Of a stretch of 64,000 nt of DNA, positions 35,000 through 44,260 are shown piece after piece. The stretch is from Candidatus Litorirhabdus singularis (GTDB lineage Bacteria; Pseudomonadota; Gammaproteobacteria; Pseudomonadales; Halieaceae), in NCBI RefSeq assembly GCF_026262625.1, contig NZ_SHNN01000005.1, forward strand, positions 124,001 to 188,000. The letters are read 5' to 3'. Both the position numbers and the translations under genes were made by a program. Position 1 is the first letter of the stretch. The number at the start of each line of letters is the position of its first letter. The notes under the pieces are model-generated. The model worked only from the letters and a program-made list of their open reading frames with translations, made no database searches and was not told the origin of the DNA.

Positions 35000-37334
35000 G
35001 TCAGCGCGCAGGCAACCGCAGGATGGCGCCGTTCCAGTGCTGGAGCAGCTGGTGTTCGGGCAGCGGGCCTTATTACTGGTAGGTTTTTTCCTCTGCACCT
35101 TGTTTTTGGGCTGGCACGCCACTCGGCTGCAGCCGGATGCCAGTTTCGAAAAAATGATTCCTATGGAGCACCCCTATATTCAGGCAATGATGCGCCATAT
35201 AGCGGACCTGGGGGCGGCTGGTACCACCATTGCCATCGTGGTGGAGCCGGTGACCGGAGACATCTTCAATGCTGAGTATATGGAGGTGGTTCGGCTGGTC
35301 ACCGACGAACTGTTTTACCTGCCCGGTGTCGACCGTAACCGTATGCGTTCCATGTGGACGCCCAATGTGCGTTGGACCGAGGTCACCGAGCAAGGGTTCG
35401 AGGGCGATAAGGTGATTGATGCCCGTTACGACGGCAGCGCGCAGGCTATGGAGCGTCTGCGTGCTAACTTGTTGCGCTCCGGTGAGTTGGGGCGTCTGGT
35501 TGCCACAGACTATCGCTCCTCGATTGTTGAGGCCCCCCTGTTTGATCGCGATCCGCGTACCGGAGAGGCGATGGATTATGCGGCGTTCTCCGCGCAGCTG
35601 GAAACCGATATTCGCCAGAAGTACCAGTCCGATACGGTGCGCATCCGCATTGTCGGTTTTGCCAAGATGGTGGGTGACTTGCTCGACGGCATTCGTTATA
35701 TCGTTTTGTTTGCGGCTATTACCCTGGTGGTAACAGCGGCCTTGTTATTCTTATACAGCCGCAGCGCTGTGGCGACTTTAGTGATTCTGGGCTGTTCGTT
35801 AATAGCGGTGGTATGGCAACTGGGTCTGTTGCAACTACTCGGCTTTGGTCTCAATGCTTACTCGATTCTGGTGCCGTTTCTGGTATTTGCCATCGGCGTG
35901 AGCCACGGCGTGCAGATGATCAACGCAGTGGCTGTTAACAGCGTCAATGACGCCAGCGCGATGCAAAGTTCACGGCTGGCTTTTCGCGGTCTCTATGTTC
36001 CCGGTATGACCGCGTTGGTGTCCGATGCAGCCGGATTCATCACCATGTTGCTGATACCGATTGCGGTTATCCGGGATCTGGGCGTGGCGGCCAGCGTAGG
36101 CGTTGCGGTCATTATCCTGACCAATCTGGTCTTGCTCCCGATCATTATGTCCTGGCTGAAGCTCGGGGCTGGCAGTGTCTCCAGGCTGCGCGCTGGACCG
36201 GAACAGCAGCGTCCCCACTGGGAAATCCTGTCACAAGCGGCGCAGCGTCGCGGCGCCAAGCTGTTGCTGGGGCTGGCGCTGGGTCTGGCGGTATTGGGAC
36301 TGTACCAGTCGCAGTATCTGCAAATTGGTGACCTCGACGCCGGGGCACCTGAGTTACGGCCTGACTCGCGTTATAACCTCGATAGCAATTACGTCAATGA
36401 ACACTACTCCACCAGTTCAGATGTGCTGGTGGTGATGGTGGAAACTGAGGCGGAGCAATGCGCCGAGTACGACAATATGGCGCTCATCGAGGAATTCTCC
36501 TGGGCGCTGGAAAACGTGCCAGGGGTCGAATCTGTCATGGCCTCTTCCCGAGTATCACGCATGGTACTGAGTGGTTACAACGAGGGCAGCCTGAAATGGT
36601 CAACGGTCACTCGCAATCAGGCCGCCCTGAACTCAACCTTTAATCGCATGCCGGAACAGTTGATGAACGCCGATTGCAGTCTATCGCCGGTTGTTGCCTT
36701 TTTAGCAGACCACAAGGCTGCCACGCTGGAGCGCGTACTGGCGCAAGTAGAGGATTTTGCCCTCAGCAACAACACAGACAGTATTCGCTTTGTGCCCGCC
36801 TCCGGCAGCGCGGGCATTGAAGCTGCGACCAATCAGGAGATTGAGCGTTCCCAGCTGCGTATGATCTATCTGGTCTATGGCGTGGTCGCGTTACTGGTAT
36901 TTCTGAGTTTTCGTTCCTGGCGCGCGGTGGTCATTATCTTGCTGCCTCTAGCCCTGACATCCATTCTCTGCCAGGCGCTGATGGCCCAACTGGGAATCGG
37001 GGTCAAGGTGGCAACCCTGCCGGTGATTGCCCTGGGTGTGGGGGTGGGTGTTGATTACGGCATCTATGTTTATGCACGTTTGATGCACTTTATGAACAGT
37101 GGCCTGAGCTTGGCCGAAGCCTATCGGTGCACCCTTTACTCGACCGGTAAAGCGGTCGCCTTCACCGGCATTACTCTGGCCATAGGGGTGGCCACCTGGA
37201 TCTGGTCGCCCATCAAGTTCCAGGCCGATATGGGTATGCTGCTGACCTTTATGTTTTTGCTGAACATGGTGGGTGCCCTGACGCTCCTGCCAGCTCTGGC
37301 TACTTATCTGCTGCCAAACAAGGAGATGTCATGA
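34992..37334 (+). CDS. MMPL-type RND superfamily transporter, module A
   Basis: A 780-residue inner-membrane RND protein of the MMPL/HpnN-like group. It has an N-terminal helix, the periplasmic start motif PDASFEKMIPMEHPYI, a first six-helix block from about residue 230 with FGLNAYSILVPFLVFAIGVSHGVQMIN, and a second block with VIALGVGVGVDYGIYVYARL and FQADMGMLLTFMFLLNMVGAL. Related proteins move lipids or hopanoids between membranes. It overlaps the propeller gene upstream by 8 bases and the DUF1302 gene downstream by 4, so all three are probably made together. Its paralogue is at 46771. Substrate and direction are unknown. Confidence 0.87.
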   Translation: MNESARRQPQDGAVPVLEQLVFGQRALLLVGFFLCTLFLGWHATRLQPDASFEKMIPMEHPYIQAMMRHIADLGAAGTTIAIVVEPVTGDIFNAEYMEVVRLVTDELFYLPGVDRNRMRSMWTPNVRWTEVTEQGFEGDKVIDARYDGSAQAMERLRANLLRSGELGRLVATDYRSSIVEAPLFDRDPRTGEAMDYAAFSAQLETDIRQKYQSDTVRIRIVGFAKMVGDLLDGIRYIVLFAAITLVVTAALLFLYSRSAVATLVILGCSLIAVVWQLGLLQLLGFGLNAYSILVPFLVFAIGVSHGVQMINAVAVNSVNDASAMQSSRLAFRGLYVPGMTALVSDAAGFITMLLIPIAVIRDLGVAASVGVAVIILTNLVLLPIIMSWLKLGAGSVSRLRAGPEQQRPHWEILSQAAQRRGAKLLLGLALGLAVLGLYQSQYLQIGDLDAGAPELRPDSRYNLDSNYVNEHYSTSSDVLVVMVETEAEQCAEYDNMALIEEFSWALENVPGVESVMASSRVSRMVLSGYNEGSLKWSTVTRNQAALNSTFNRMPEQLMNADCSLSPVVAFLADHKAATLERVLAQVEDFALSNNTDSIRFVPASGSAGIEAATNQEIERSQLRMIYLVYGVVALLVFLSFRSWRAVVIILLPLALTSILCQALMAQLGIGVKVATLPVIALGVGVGVDYGIYVYARLMHFMNSGLSLAEAYRCTLYSTGKAVAFTGITLAIGVATWIWSPIKFQADMGMLLTFMFLLNMVGALTLLPALATYLLPNKEMS

Positions 37335-38980
37335 TGCTACGCAAGGTTTTGCCCTGGCTGGTACTGGGGCTAAGTTGTCCCGTTAGCGCGCTGGATTTTA
37401 CTTTTGACAATGGTGTTTCCGTGGCGCTGGATTCAACCCTGACCTGGGGCGCGCAATGGCGTACTGAAGGCCGTGATGACAGCATTACTGGCAGCGAGTT
37501 TGTTAATCGTCTGCAGGATGAACCCTTCCTGCCCTTGACTGATCCCGAATACAGTCAGGCGCAAACCGTCTTGCTCAATAGTAACGACGGTAATAATAAC
37601 TTTGATAAAGGGCTGGTCTCGCATCGGGTGACGTTGCTGGCAGATCTGGATATCAATTGGGAGAACTATGGCCTGTTCGTGCGCGGCAAGGCGTTCTATG
37701 ACCAGGTCTATCAAGACAACGATACCAATCTCAGCGGCGATGATTTTCGCAGCTATAACAGCGGCACTCTCTACGGTGGCGACGCCCAACCTGGCGAATT
37801 TCCTGAGCAGACCCAAAGGCGTCACGGCAGGCAGATTGAGATACTGGATATTTTTGGCTACGCCACCTGGGAATTGCCCGGTGACCGCCTGTTCGACCTG
37901 CGCGTGGGACGGCAGGTTATCAATTGGGGTGAGTCGACCTTCTATCAGGGTATCAATAGCATCCAGAACCGTGCCGACCAGTTCGCTGCCAACACCCCGG
38001 GTGTGGAGATCAGAGAAATATTTCTCCCCACCGGTTCTGTTTATGCCCAGATAGACGTGATACCCAGCCTGACGCTGGAAGCCTATTACCAGTACGAATG
38101 GCTGGAAAACGATCTCAACGGGGTTGGCAGCTACTTTGCGACCAATGACCAGGTCGGTCCCGGGTCCCATGCGTTCCTTATCCCAACTCCGAACAGTGTG
38201 TTGGTGCCAGAGGAAATTCGGGGTAATGAGTTTAATTTACGCGGCGTTCTGCGCACTCCCGATGATAACGCCAGTGACTCCGGCCAGTGGGGAATGGCAC
38301 TGCACTATGTCACCGAGGGCGGCTGGGATTGGGGGCTTTACCACGCGGTGGGCCACGATAAAAAGCCCTCGTTTGTACTCGAATATATTGATGTTCCCGG
38401 CTCACCGCAGCCCGTGCCGTTGACCTACAACCTGCGCTATTACGAAGATATACGTGGCAATGCGGTGAGTTTCACCACCGTGGTTGGAAATACCAATGTG
38501 CAAGGTGAAATTTCGTTGCTGGACGGAACACCGATGGTTAATGCTGCGGGTGATCCGGAACGTGAAAAACTGGCCAAGCTGCAAGTGGGTGGCACCCACC
38601 TGTACGGTCCCAGTTTTCTGGCTGACTCGGTGACGCTTACTTTTGAAGGGTTTTATGCCACCGTCACCAGTGCTGACAGTGACGAATTGATAGGTGATGA
38701 CAGCGCGCTGGGCTACTCTCTGCTGGCAGATGTGGCGTACAACAATGTTGCCCAGGGTTGGGACCTGAGCATACCGATTTACTTCAAACACGATGTTAAG
38801 GGGCTGATTCAGGAAATTCAGAGCTTTGAAAAAAGTAAAGTACTCAGCCTGGGACTGAAGGGCACTTACCTGAACAACCTGACCGTTAATATGGCCTATT
38901 CATTCTACTTTGGTGGTGGTGACAATAACCTGCTGCAAGACAGGGATAACGTGGCACTGAACATCAAGTACGGTTTCTGA
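37331..38980 (+). CDS. DUF1302 outer-membrane beta-barrel protein, module A
   Basis: A 549-residue exported protein with a signal peptide (cut near VSA-LD, about residue 21) followed by the family's opening FDNGVSVALDSTLTWGAQWRT and the RVGRQVINWGESTFYQGINSIQ block. Alternating strand patterns continue throughout, and the chain ends NVALNIKYGF with a terminal Phe, as expected for an outer-membrane barrel. The ATG overlaps the RND stop (ATGA). DUF1302 genes typically lie next to DUF1329 genes, as here (14 bases apart). I infer a channel or receptor for a hydrophobic compound. The paralogue at 42400 is longer (613 residues). Confidence 0.88.
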   Translation: MMLRKVLPWLVLGLSCPVSALDFTFDNGVSVALDSTLTWGAQWRTEGRDDSITGSEFVNRLQDEPFLPLTDPEYSQAQTVLLNSNDGNNNFDKGLVSHRVTLLADLDINWENYGLFVRGKAFYDQVYQDNDTNLSGDDFRSYNSGTLYGGDAQPGEFPEQTQRRHGRQIEILDIFGYATWELPGDRLFDLRVGRQVINWGESTFYQGINSIQNRADQFAANTPGVEIREIFLPTGSVYAQIDVIPSLTLEAYYQYEWLENDLNGVGSYFATNDQVGPGSHAFLIPTPNSVLVPEEIRGNEFNLRGVLRTPDDNASDSGQWGMALHYVTEGGWDWGLYHAVGHDKKPSFVLEYIDVPGSPQPVPLTYNLRYYEDIRGNAVSFTTVVGNTNVQGEISLLDGTPMVNAAGDPEREKLAKLQVGGTHLYGPSFLADSVTLTFEGFYATVTSADSDELIGDDSALGYSLLADVAYNNVAQGWDLSIPIYFKHDVKGLIQEIQSFEKSKVLSLGLKGTYLNNLTVNMAYSFYFGGGDNNLLQDRDNVALNIKYGF

Positions 38981-38994
38981 ACGAGGACAAACGT

Positions 38995-40383
38995 ATGCAA
39001 CAAAAATTAATGCAAACAGCAGCACTGGTGTGCCTGCCGCTGCTACTGGCGAGTATGCCGGCAGCGGCAAAGGTGGGTGCGGAAGAGGCGGCAAAATTGG
39101 GCGTCAGCCTGACCCACCTGGGGGCGAATCCGTCTGCCAATGACGATGGTTCGATTCCCGCATTCAACGGTTCTATGTTGGGCTTGCCCGAGGGTCTGAG
39201 CTATGAGGGAGCCAAAACGCCTTACCCTGATCCCTATGCTGATGATCCGATTCTGCTGACAATTACAGCGGCCAATCGGCAGCAGCATGCGCAGTTTTTG
39301 AGCCCGGGACTGGAGGCCATGTTTGCTACTTATCCAGACACCTTTGAGGTGCAGGTTTATCCCACACACCGTGATGGACGCTACTCCGACCAGTTTCGTG
39401 AAAAGGTTAAACACAATGCGTTAAATGCCGAGCTTTCTAACGGAGAAGATGGCATCCGCGGCTTCACCGGAGCGGTGGCGTTTCCAGTTCCTACTACCGG
39501 CGCCGAGGTTATCTGGAATTCGCGTACCAGTGGACCCAACTATACTCTCGCCGGTACCTACTCTGATATTGCGGTGTTCAGCAACGGCTCGCGTTCAGAG
39601 CGGCGCTCTACCATTATGTCAGAGTACCCCTATGCCAATCCTGACAACACAGTAGGTGCTGGTGAGGCGGAACTTGGCATATGGGCAGCTTATGTGATGA
39701 CCGAGGTGCACTTGCCGAAGCGTGACAAGGGGACTATCACTTCGATATTTGAACCCTACGATTACGTCACCCACGCCCGTGAAGCCTGGCGCTATATCCC
39801 CGGGTCGCGACGCGTGCGGCGCGCACCCACGGTGGGCTACGACACGCCGGACGGCCCCGGTGGGTTTATAACAGTAGACGATACGCTCGGGTTTAACGGC
39901 GCCATGGACCGCTTTACCTGGACTCTGGTGGGCAAGCAGGAACTCTACGTGCCGTTCCATACCTATAAGTTTGATGAGTCTGAGCTGGACTATGACACCT
40001 TGCTGACGCCCTATCATGCCAACCCCGATTATCTGCGTTATGAGAAGCGGAGAATGTGGGTAGTAGAAGCTAACTTGCGTGAGGGTAGTCGCCATATTTA
40101 CGCCAAGCGTCGCTTCTATATTGATGAAGATAGCTGGAATATTGTGATGACCGAGAACTACGACGGTCGCGGTGAATTGTGGAAGGTGGTACTCATTAAC
40201 AATATCTATGAGTATAACGTTCAGGGTTACGTCAATCGCGCCATGATGTTTCATGAACTGCGAGCCGGTGGCTACATAACTATTCGTCTGGTGAACGATA
40301 GTAAGCCGCTAGACTATACGGTCGAGCCCCAAGGGCCGGCGTATTATTCGCCAACTAATGTACGCAAGCTGGGACGGCGTTAA
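38995..40383 (+). CDS. DUF1329 periplasmic protein, module A
   Basis: A 462-residue protein with a signal peptide (cut near AAA-KV, about residue 23) and the family opening AEEAAKLGVSLTHLGANPSANDDGSIPAFNG. Further conserved blocks are PGSRRVRRAPTVGYDTPDG, VGKQELYVPFHTYKF, RYEKRRMWVVEANLREGSRHIYAKRRFYIDEDSWNI and YDGRGELWKV. DUF1329 is sometimes labelled as LolA-like because of a lipoprotein-sorting-like fold with a hydrophobic cavity; I treat that as a hint of lipid binding. It follows the DUF1302 gene by 14 bases. The paralogue at 44261 shares all these blocks. Confidence 0.88.
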   Translation: MQQKLMQTAALVCLPLLLASMPAAAKVGAEEAAKLGVSLTHLGANPSANDDGSIPAFNGSMLGLPEGLSYEGAKTPYPDPYADDPILLTITAANRQQHAQFLSPGLEAMFATYPDTFEVQVYPTHRDGRYSDQFREKVKHNALNAELSNGEDGIRGFTGAVAFPVPTTGAEVIWNSRTSGPNYTLAGTYSDIAVFSNGSRSERRSTIMSEYPYANPDNTVGAGEAELGIWAAYVMTEVHLPKRDKGTITSIFEPYDYVTHAREAWRYIPGSRRVRRAPTVGYDTPDGPGGFITVDDTLGFNGAMDRFTWTLVGKQELYVPFHTYKFDESELDYDTLLTPYHANPDYLRYEKRRMWVVEANLREGSRHIYAKRRFYIDEDSWNIVMTENYDGRGELWKVVLINNIYEYNVQGYVNRAMMFHELRAGGYITIRLVNDSKPLDYTVEPQGPAYYSPTNVRKLGRR

Positions 40384-40419
40384 GCAAAGCGCTGCGTCCT
40401 CATTCAGGAGAATATCAAG

Positions 40420-42318
40420 ATGTCTTATAGTTCCGTGGCAGCCGCTGCTGAAGAGATTGTTCGCAGCACCGGCGGCAATATTGTATTGGGTATGCCGCTC
40501 GGTATGGGTAAACCCAATCCGCTGGTTAACGCGCTGTATCGTATGGCCTGCGCAGACAGCAGTATATCGCTGACCATACTGACCGCACTATCTCTGACCC
40601 GGCCGCGTGCCAGCGGCGAGTTGCAACAACGTTTTCTGGCGCCTTTTATCGAGCGTGTCTATGCTGATTACGAGGAGCTGGATTACCTGCATGCCGCACG
40701 CGCACATACCTTGCCGGATAACATCTGCGTCAATGAGTTTTTTGTGCAGCCTGCCAGTGAGTTAAGTAACCCCTATACGCAGCAAAACTATATCAACTCC
40801 AACTATACTCACGCGGCGCGCGACATGAACAACCGCGGCGTCAATGTGATTGCCCAGACTATAGCCTCGCGCAACGTTAATGGTGAGCAGCAGTTTAGCC
40901 TCAGTTGTAATCCGGAGGTATTGTTGGACGCGCTGCCGCGCCTCTTGCAGCGGCGTGAAAGTGGTGAGACTGTGCTGGTGGTTGCTCAGATTCACCCCGA
41001 TATGCCGTTTATGGAAAATACCGCCGAGGTTCCAGCGGCGTTGTTTGACATGATTATTGATGATCCTGCCTATAGCAGTCGACTGATTTCTACGCCCAAT
41101 ATGCCGGTGAGCATGACGGAGCATTTTATTGGTCTGGGTGCCAGCGCCTTGCTCAAGGATGGCGGTACCCTGCAGATAGGTATCGGAGCCCTGGGTGATG
41201 CCGTCGCAAGCGCCACGCTATTGCGTCATACCGACAATAGTAGCTATCGCGGTTTGCTGGATGAGACCGGTCTGACCCCGGACAGCTTTTCGGTACTGGC
41301 TGCAGACGGCGGCGCCGATACTTTTGAACAGGGGTTGTATGGCTGTAGTGAGATGTTCACCTATGGTCTGTTCAGACTGATGGAGGGTGGCGTGATCAAG
41401 CGCCACGTGACCGATGCGCAAGGTCGTTCTATTTGCATGCACGGTGGCTTTTTCCTCGGTCCAAATGCGTTCTACGAATCGTTGCGGCAGATGTCTCCCG
41501 AGCAGCATTCAAGTATCGATATGACTCACATCAGCTTCGTTAACTCGCTCTATGGTCAGGAGGAGCTCAAACGTCAGCATCGGGTCGAGGCGCGCTTTGT
41601 GAACACCGCGTTTACAGTCACGTTGATGGGAGCCGGCGTGGCGGATCAGCTGGACGACGGGCGCATACTGAGCGGAGTAGGTGGTCAGTACAATTTTGTG
41701 GCGCAGGCGCACGAGTTAGAGGGCGCGCGTTCTGTGCTATTGGTCAGGGCAACGCGTGAAAAAGACGGTAAAGTCAGCTCAAATATTGTCTGGAATTACG
41801 CGCACACGACCATACCGCGTCACTTGCGGGATATTGTCGTCACCGAGTACGGGGTGGCAGATCTGCGTAGCAAGACCGACGCTGAAGTTATTGCGGCGAT
41901 GCTGAATATATGTGACTCGCGCTTTCAGCAGGAGCTCATGGAGACCGCAAAAGAGCATGGCAAGCTGGCACAAGATCATCAGATCCCCGAGCGATTTCAA
42001 AACAATAATCCGCAAAAGCTGCGCGAGATCTATCTGCAGCACCACCGCGCTGGGCACTTTCCTGACTTTCCGCTGGGCAGCGACTTCACCTATGTTGAGG
42101 AAATGCTGTTGCCCGCGCTGAGCTGGTTGGGTGCTCACATGAAAACCTCGGCGATAGCGGAGCTCGCCAGGGTGAGCGTTATCAGTGATGCCACCGCAGA
42201 GCACTACCAGCCGCATTTAGCCCGCATGGGATGTGACAAGCCGACGACTATTCGTGACCGGCTGTACCGACAATTGCTGTTAATGGCGCTATGCGCAGTT
42301 GATAAAACAGAGCAATAG
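40420..42318 (+). CDS. acetyl-CoA hydrolase/transferase family protein
   Basis: A cytosolic class-I CoA-transferase family member of 632 residues, clearly longer than the common 430-510 residue acetyl-CoA hydrolases. Recognisable parts are LGMPLGMGKPNPLVNALY at the N terminus, LKDGGTLQIGIGALGDAVASA, GGFFLGPNAFYE, SGVGGQYNFVAQAHEL and VVTEYGVADLRSKTDAEV. The last block is the family's most conserved one. It would move CoA between short- or medium-chain acids, or hydrolyse an acyl-CoA. CAGGAG precedes the ATG, and it lies 36 bases after the DUF1329 gene of module A, probably in that transcript. It sits exactly between the two duplicated envelope modules, implying that the transported compound or its side chain is handled as a CoA ester (inference). 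Confidence 0.85.
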   Translation: MSYSSVAAAAEEIVRSTGGNIVLGMPLGMGKPNPLVNALYRMACADSSISLTILTALSLTRPRASGELQQRFLAPFIERVYADYEELDYLHAARAHTLPDNICVNEFFVQPASELSNPYTQQNYINSNYTHAARDMNNRGVNVIAQTIASRNVNGEQQFSLSCNPEVLLDALPRLLQRRESGETVLVVAQIHPDMPFMENTAEVPAALFDMIIDDPAYSSRLISTPNMPVSMTEHFIGLGASALLKDGGTLQIGIGALGDAVASATLLRHTDNSSYRGLLDETGLTPDSFSVLAADGGADTFEQGLYGCSEMFTYGLFRLMEGGVIKRHVTDAQGRSICMHGGFFLGPNAFYESLRQMSPEQHSSIDMTHISFVNSLYGQEELKRQHRVEARFVNTAFTVTLMGAGVADQLDDGRILSGVGGQYNFVAQAHELEGARSVLLVRATREKDGKVSSNIVWNYAHTTIPRHLRDIVVTEYGVADLRSKTDAEVIAAMLNICDSRFQQELMETAKEHGKLAQDHQIPERFQNNNPQKLREIYLQHHRAGHFPDFPLGSDFTYVEEMLLPALSWLGAHMKTSAIAELARVSVISDATAEHYQPHLARMGCDKPTTIRDRLYRQLLLMALCAVDKTEQ

Positions 42319-42334
42319 CTTAATATCTTGATAT

Positions 42335-42349
42335 GCCACAAGTTGTGGC
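42335..42349. promoter_or_regulatory. perfect 15-bp palindrome upstream of module B
   Basis: GCCACAAGTTGTGGC is a perfect inverted repeat (7+1+7), further flanked by TAT and ATA. It lies 51 bases before the module B DUF1302 start and just upstream of a TAGAAT sequence (42364-42369) that could be a -10. It has the look of an operator for a dimeric regulator. No matching site was found in front of module A. Confidence 0.5.
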
Positions 42350-42399
42350 GCATAACAGTTGCCTAGAATAGCCCTATAAATTCAATAAAGGGGTCGCAG

Positions 42400-44241
42400 A
42401 TGATTGACGCTAGAGTACTAAGAGGATTCGCTGTAGCTGTACCGCTGCTAGCCGCAGCACAGGGCGCTCATGCTTTGAAGTTCGATTGGGGGGAATTCGA
42501 GGGTACTTTCAACTCGACATTTTCAGTTGGCGCCAGCTGGCGGACGGAAAAACCCGATTTGGATTACCTGAGCCCGGGCAATACCGACGATCTTGGTAAG
42601 GCCTCGGTGAGCGTCACCGATGACGGTAACCTGAACTACGATAAGGGCGACATGTACTCCATGCTGCTCAAAGGTGTGCATGATTTTGATCTTAACAATG
42701 GCCAGTTTGGCGTGTTTACCCGCTTTAAGTACTGGTACGACTACGCGCTGGCTGACCGCAATGTCAATCACGGGCATGTAGCTAATGGCTATGAACCTAA
42801 TAGCGAACTCAACATGGGTGATTTCGAAGACTTGGCTCAGGAGAGTGGGTTCGAGTTTCTCGATTACTACGTCTACGCAGACTTTGATGTAGGCAATATG
42901 CCGCTGGATCTGCGCGCCGGTAATATGGTGCTGAGCTGGGGCGAGAGTACTTTCATACAAAATAGTGTCAATGTCATCAACCCCATTGACGTTACCGCCT
43001 TGCGCAAGCCCGGTGCAGAGATTAAGGAAGCTTTGCTCCCCACGGGACTGGTTTACGGTAACCTCGGGCTTACCGGGAACCTGAGCCTGGAGATGTTTTA
43101 CCAGTATAAGTGGGACCGCTACGTACTGGACGAGTGTGGCACGTATTGGTCCACTGCTGATGTCTATGGCGGTGGTTGCGATAAACTCACCGCCAGCACC
43201 TCTATGACTGATCGCGATCAAATCAATCCTGACAATCCGTTCTTCGTACCGCGCGCCCCCGATGATGAGCCTTCAGATAAAGGACAGTGGGGCGCCGCCT
43301 TCCGTTATTACGCCGAGGCCCTCAATGCCACGGAATTTGGTGCCTACTACATCAATTACCACAGCCGCACGCCCATCTTGAGCGCCAACAATCCGACCGA
43401 GAATTTTGGAAGCCCGTTTATCTTCGGCTCCAATCCGTCATACTTTTTTGAGTTCCCCGAGGATATTCAGATTTATGCGCTTACTTTCGCTACCAATGTA
43501 GGCGACTGGGCAGTGTCGGGTGAGTTTAGCTACCGTCCCGAGTTTCCGTTGCAGATCAGTACATCCGAGGTCAATCAATCAGCCGCCTTGGGATCTTGGG
43601 CTGAATGGTCACGTATGCTGCCCAGAGCAGAGGCGGCAGGGCCGGGTGGCGTAGTCAACGGCTACGACGAAGTTGAATACACTCAGGCACAGGTTACCTT
43701 TATCAAATTTTTTGAACAGGTATTAGGGTCCAATCGCTTGTCGTTTGCCGCTGAGTTTGGTGCCACCTGGCTGGATGATCTGGATGATGAGCAGAACTAT
43801 GGTCGCCCGGCCACTTTCGGTGTTGGAGACTTTGAGCCATTTCCCAGTGAATTGTTCCCTTCCGAGGAAGATGTCAGATGCGATAATCATCCTACCCTGG
43901 GGGGGCTTGGTGTACAGCCCAACTCGCAGACGCAAAACTGTACTAATCAAGGCTTTACGGATGACTTTAGCTGGGGCTATCGCATGCGTGCTTCACTGGA
44001 TTACTCTGACGTTTTCATGGGAGTGAATATGACTCCCAATGTCGCTTGGTCGCATGATGTGCAGGGTTATTCGCCAGCGCCCAACTTTGTCAAAGGTCGC
44101 AAGGCGTTGAGCCTGGGTGTCAAAGCAGACTACCTGAACCGTTACAGTGCGGACCTTTCCTACACCAGTTTTTTTGGTTCTGATTACGACGACCTTGATG
44201 ACAGGGACTTTTTGTCCTTGAGCTTCTCGGTCGCATTCTGA
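42400..44241 (+). CDS. DUF1302 outer-membrane beta-barrel protein, module B
   Basis: A 613-residue exported protein with a signal peptide cut near AHA-LK (about residue 25). It opens with FEGTFNSTFSVGASWRTEKPD, has the block LRAGNMVLSWGESTFIQNSVNVINPID equivalent to the one in module A, and ends FLSLSFSVAF with a terminal Phe. Compared with module A it is about 60 residues longer. Extra Cys-containing loops (ECGTYWSTADVYGGGC and RCDNHPTLGG with a later NCTN) could form extracellular disulfides. AAAGGGG precedes the ATG. An 81-base gap with a palindrome separates it from the CoA-transferase gene, so it probably starts a second transcript. Confidence 0.88.
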   Translation: MIDARVLRGFAVAVPLLAAAQGAHALKFDWGEFEGTFNSTFSVGASWRTEKPDLDYLSPGNTDDLGKASVSVTDDGNLNYDKGDMYSMLLKGVHDFDLNNGQFGVFTRFKYWYDYALADRNVNHGHVANGYEPNSELNMGDFEDLAQESGFEFLDYYVYADFDVGNMPLDLRAGNMVLSWGESTFIQNSVNVINPIDVTALRKPGAEIKEALLPTGLVYGNLGLTGNLSLEMFYQYKWDRYVLDECGTYWSTADVYGGGCDKLTASTSMTDRDQINPDNPFFVPRAPDDEPSDKGQWGAAFRYYAEALNATEFGAYYINYHSRTPILSANNPTENFGSPFIFGSNPSYFFEFPEDIQIYALTFATNVGDWAVSGEFSYRPEFPLQISTSEVNQSAALGSWAEWSRMLPRAEAAGPGGVVNGYDEVEYTQAQVTFIKFFEQVLGSNRLSFAAEFGATWLDDLDDEQNYGRPATFGVGDFEPFPSELFPSEEDVRCDNHPTLGGLGVQPNSQTQNCTNQGFTDDFSWGYRMRASLDYSDVFMGVNMTPNVAWSHDVQGYSPAPNFVKGRKALSLGVKADYLNRYSADLSYTSFFGSDYDDLDDRDFLSLSFSVAF

Positions 44242-44260
44242 TTTTTGGCGGGAGTTTACA

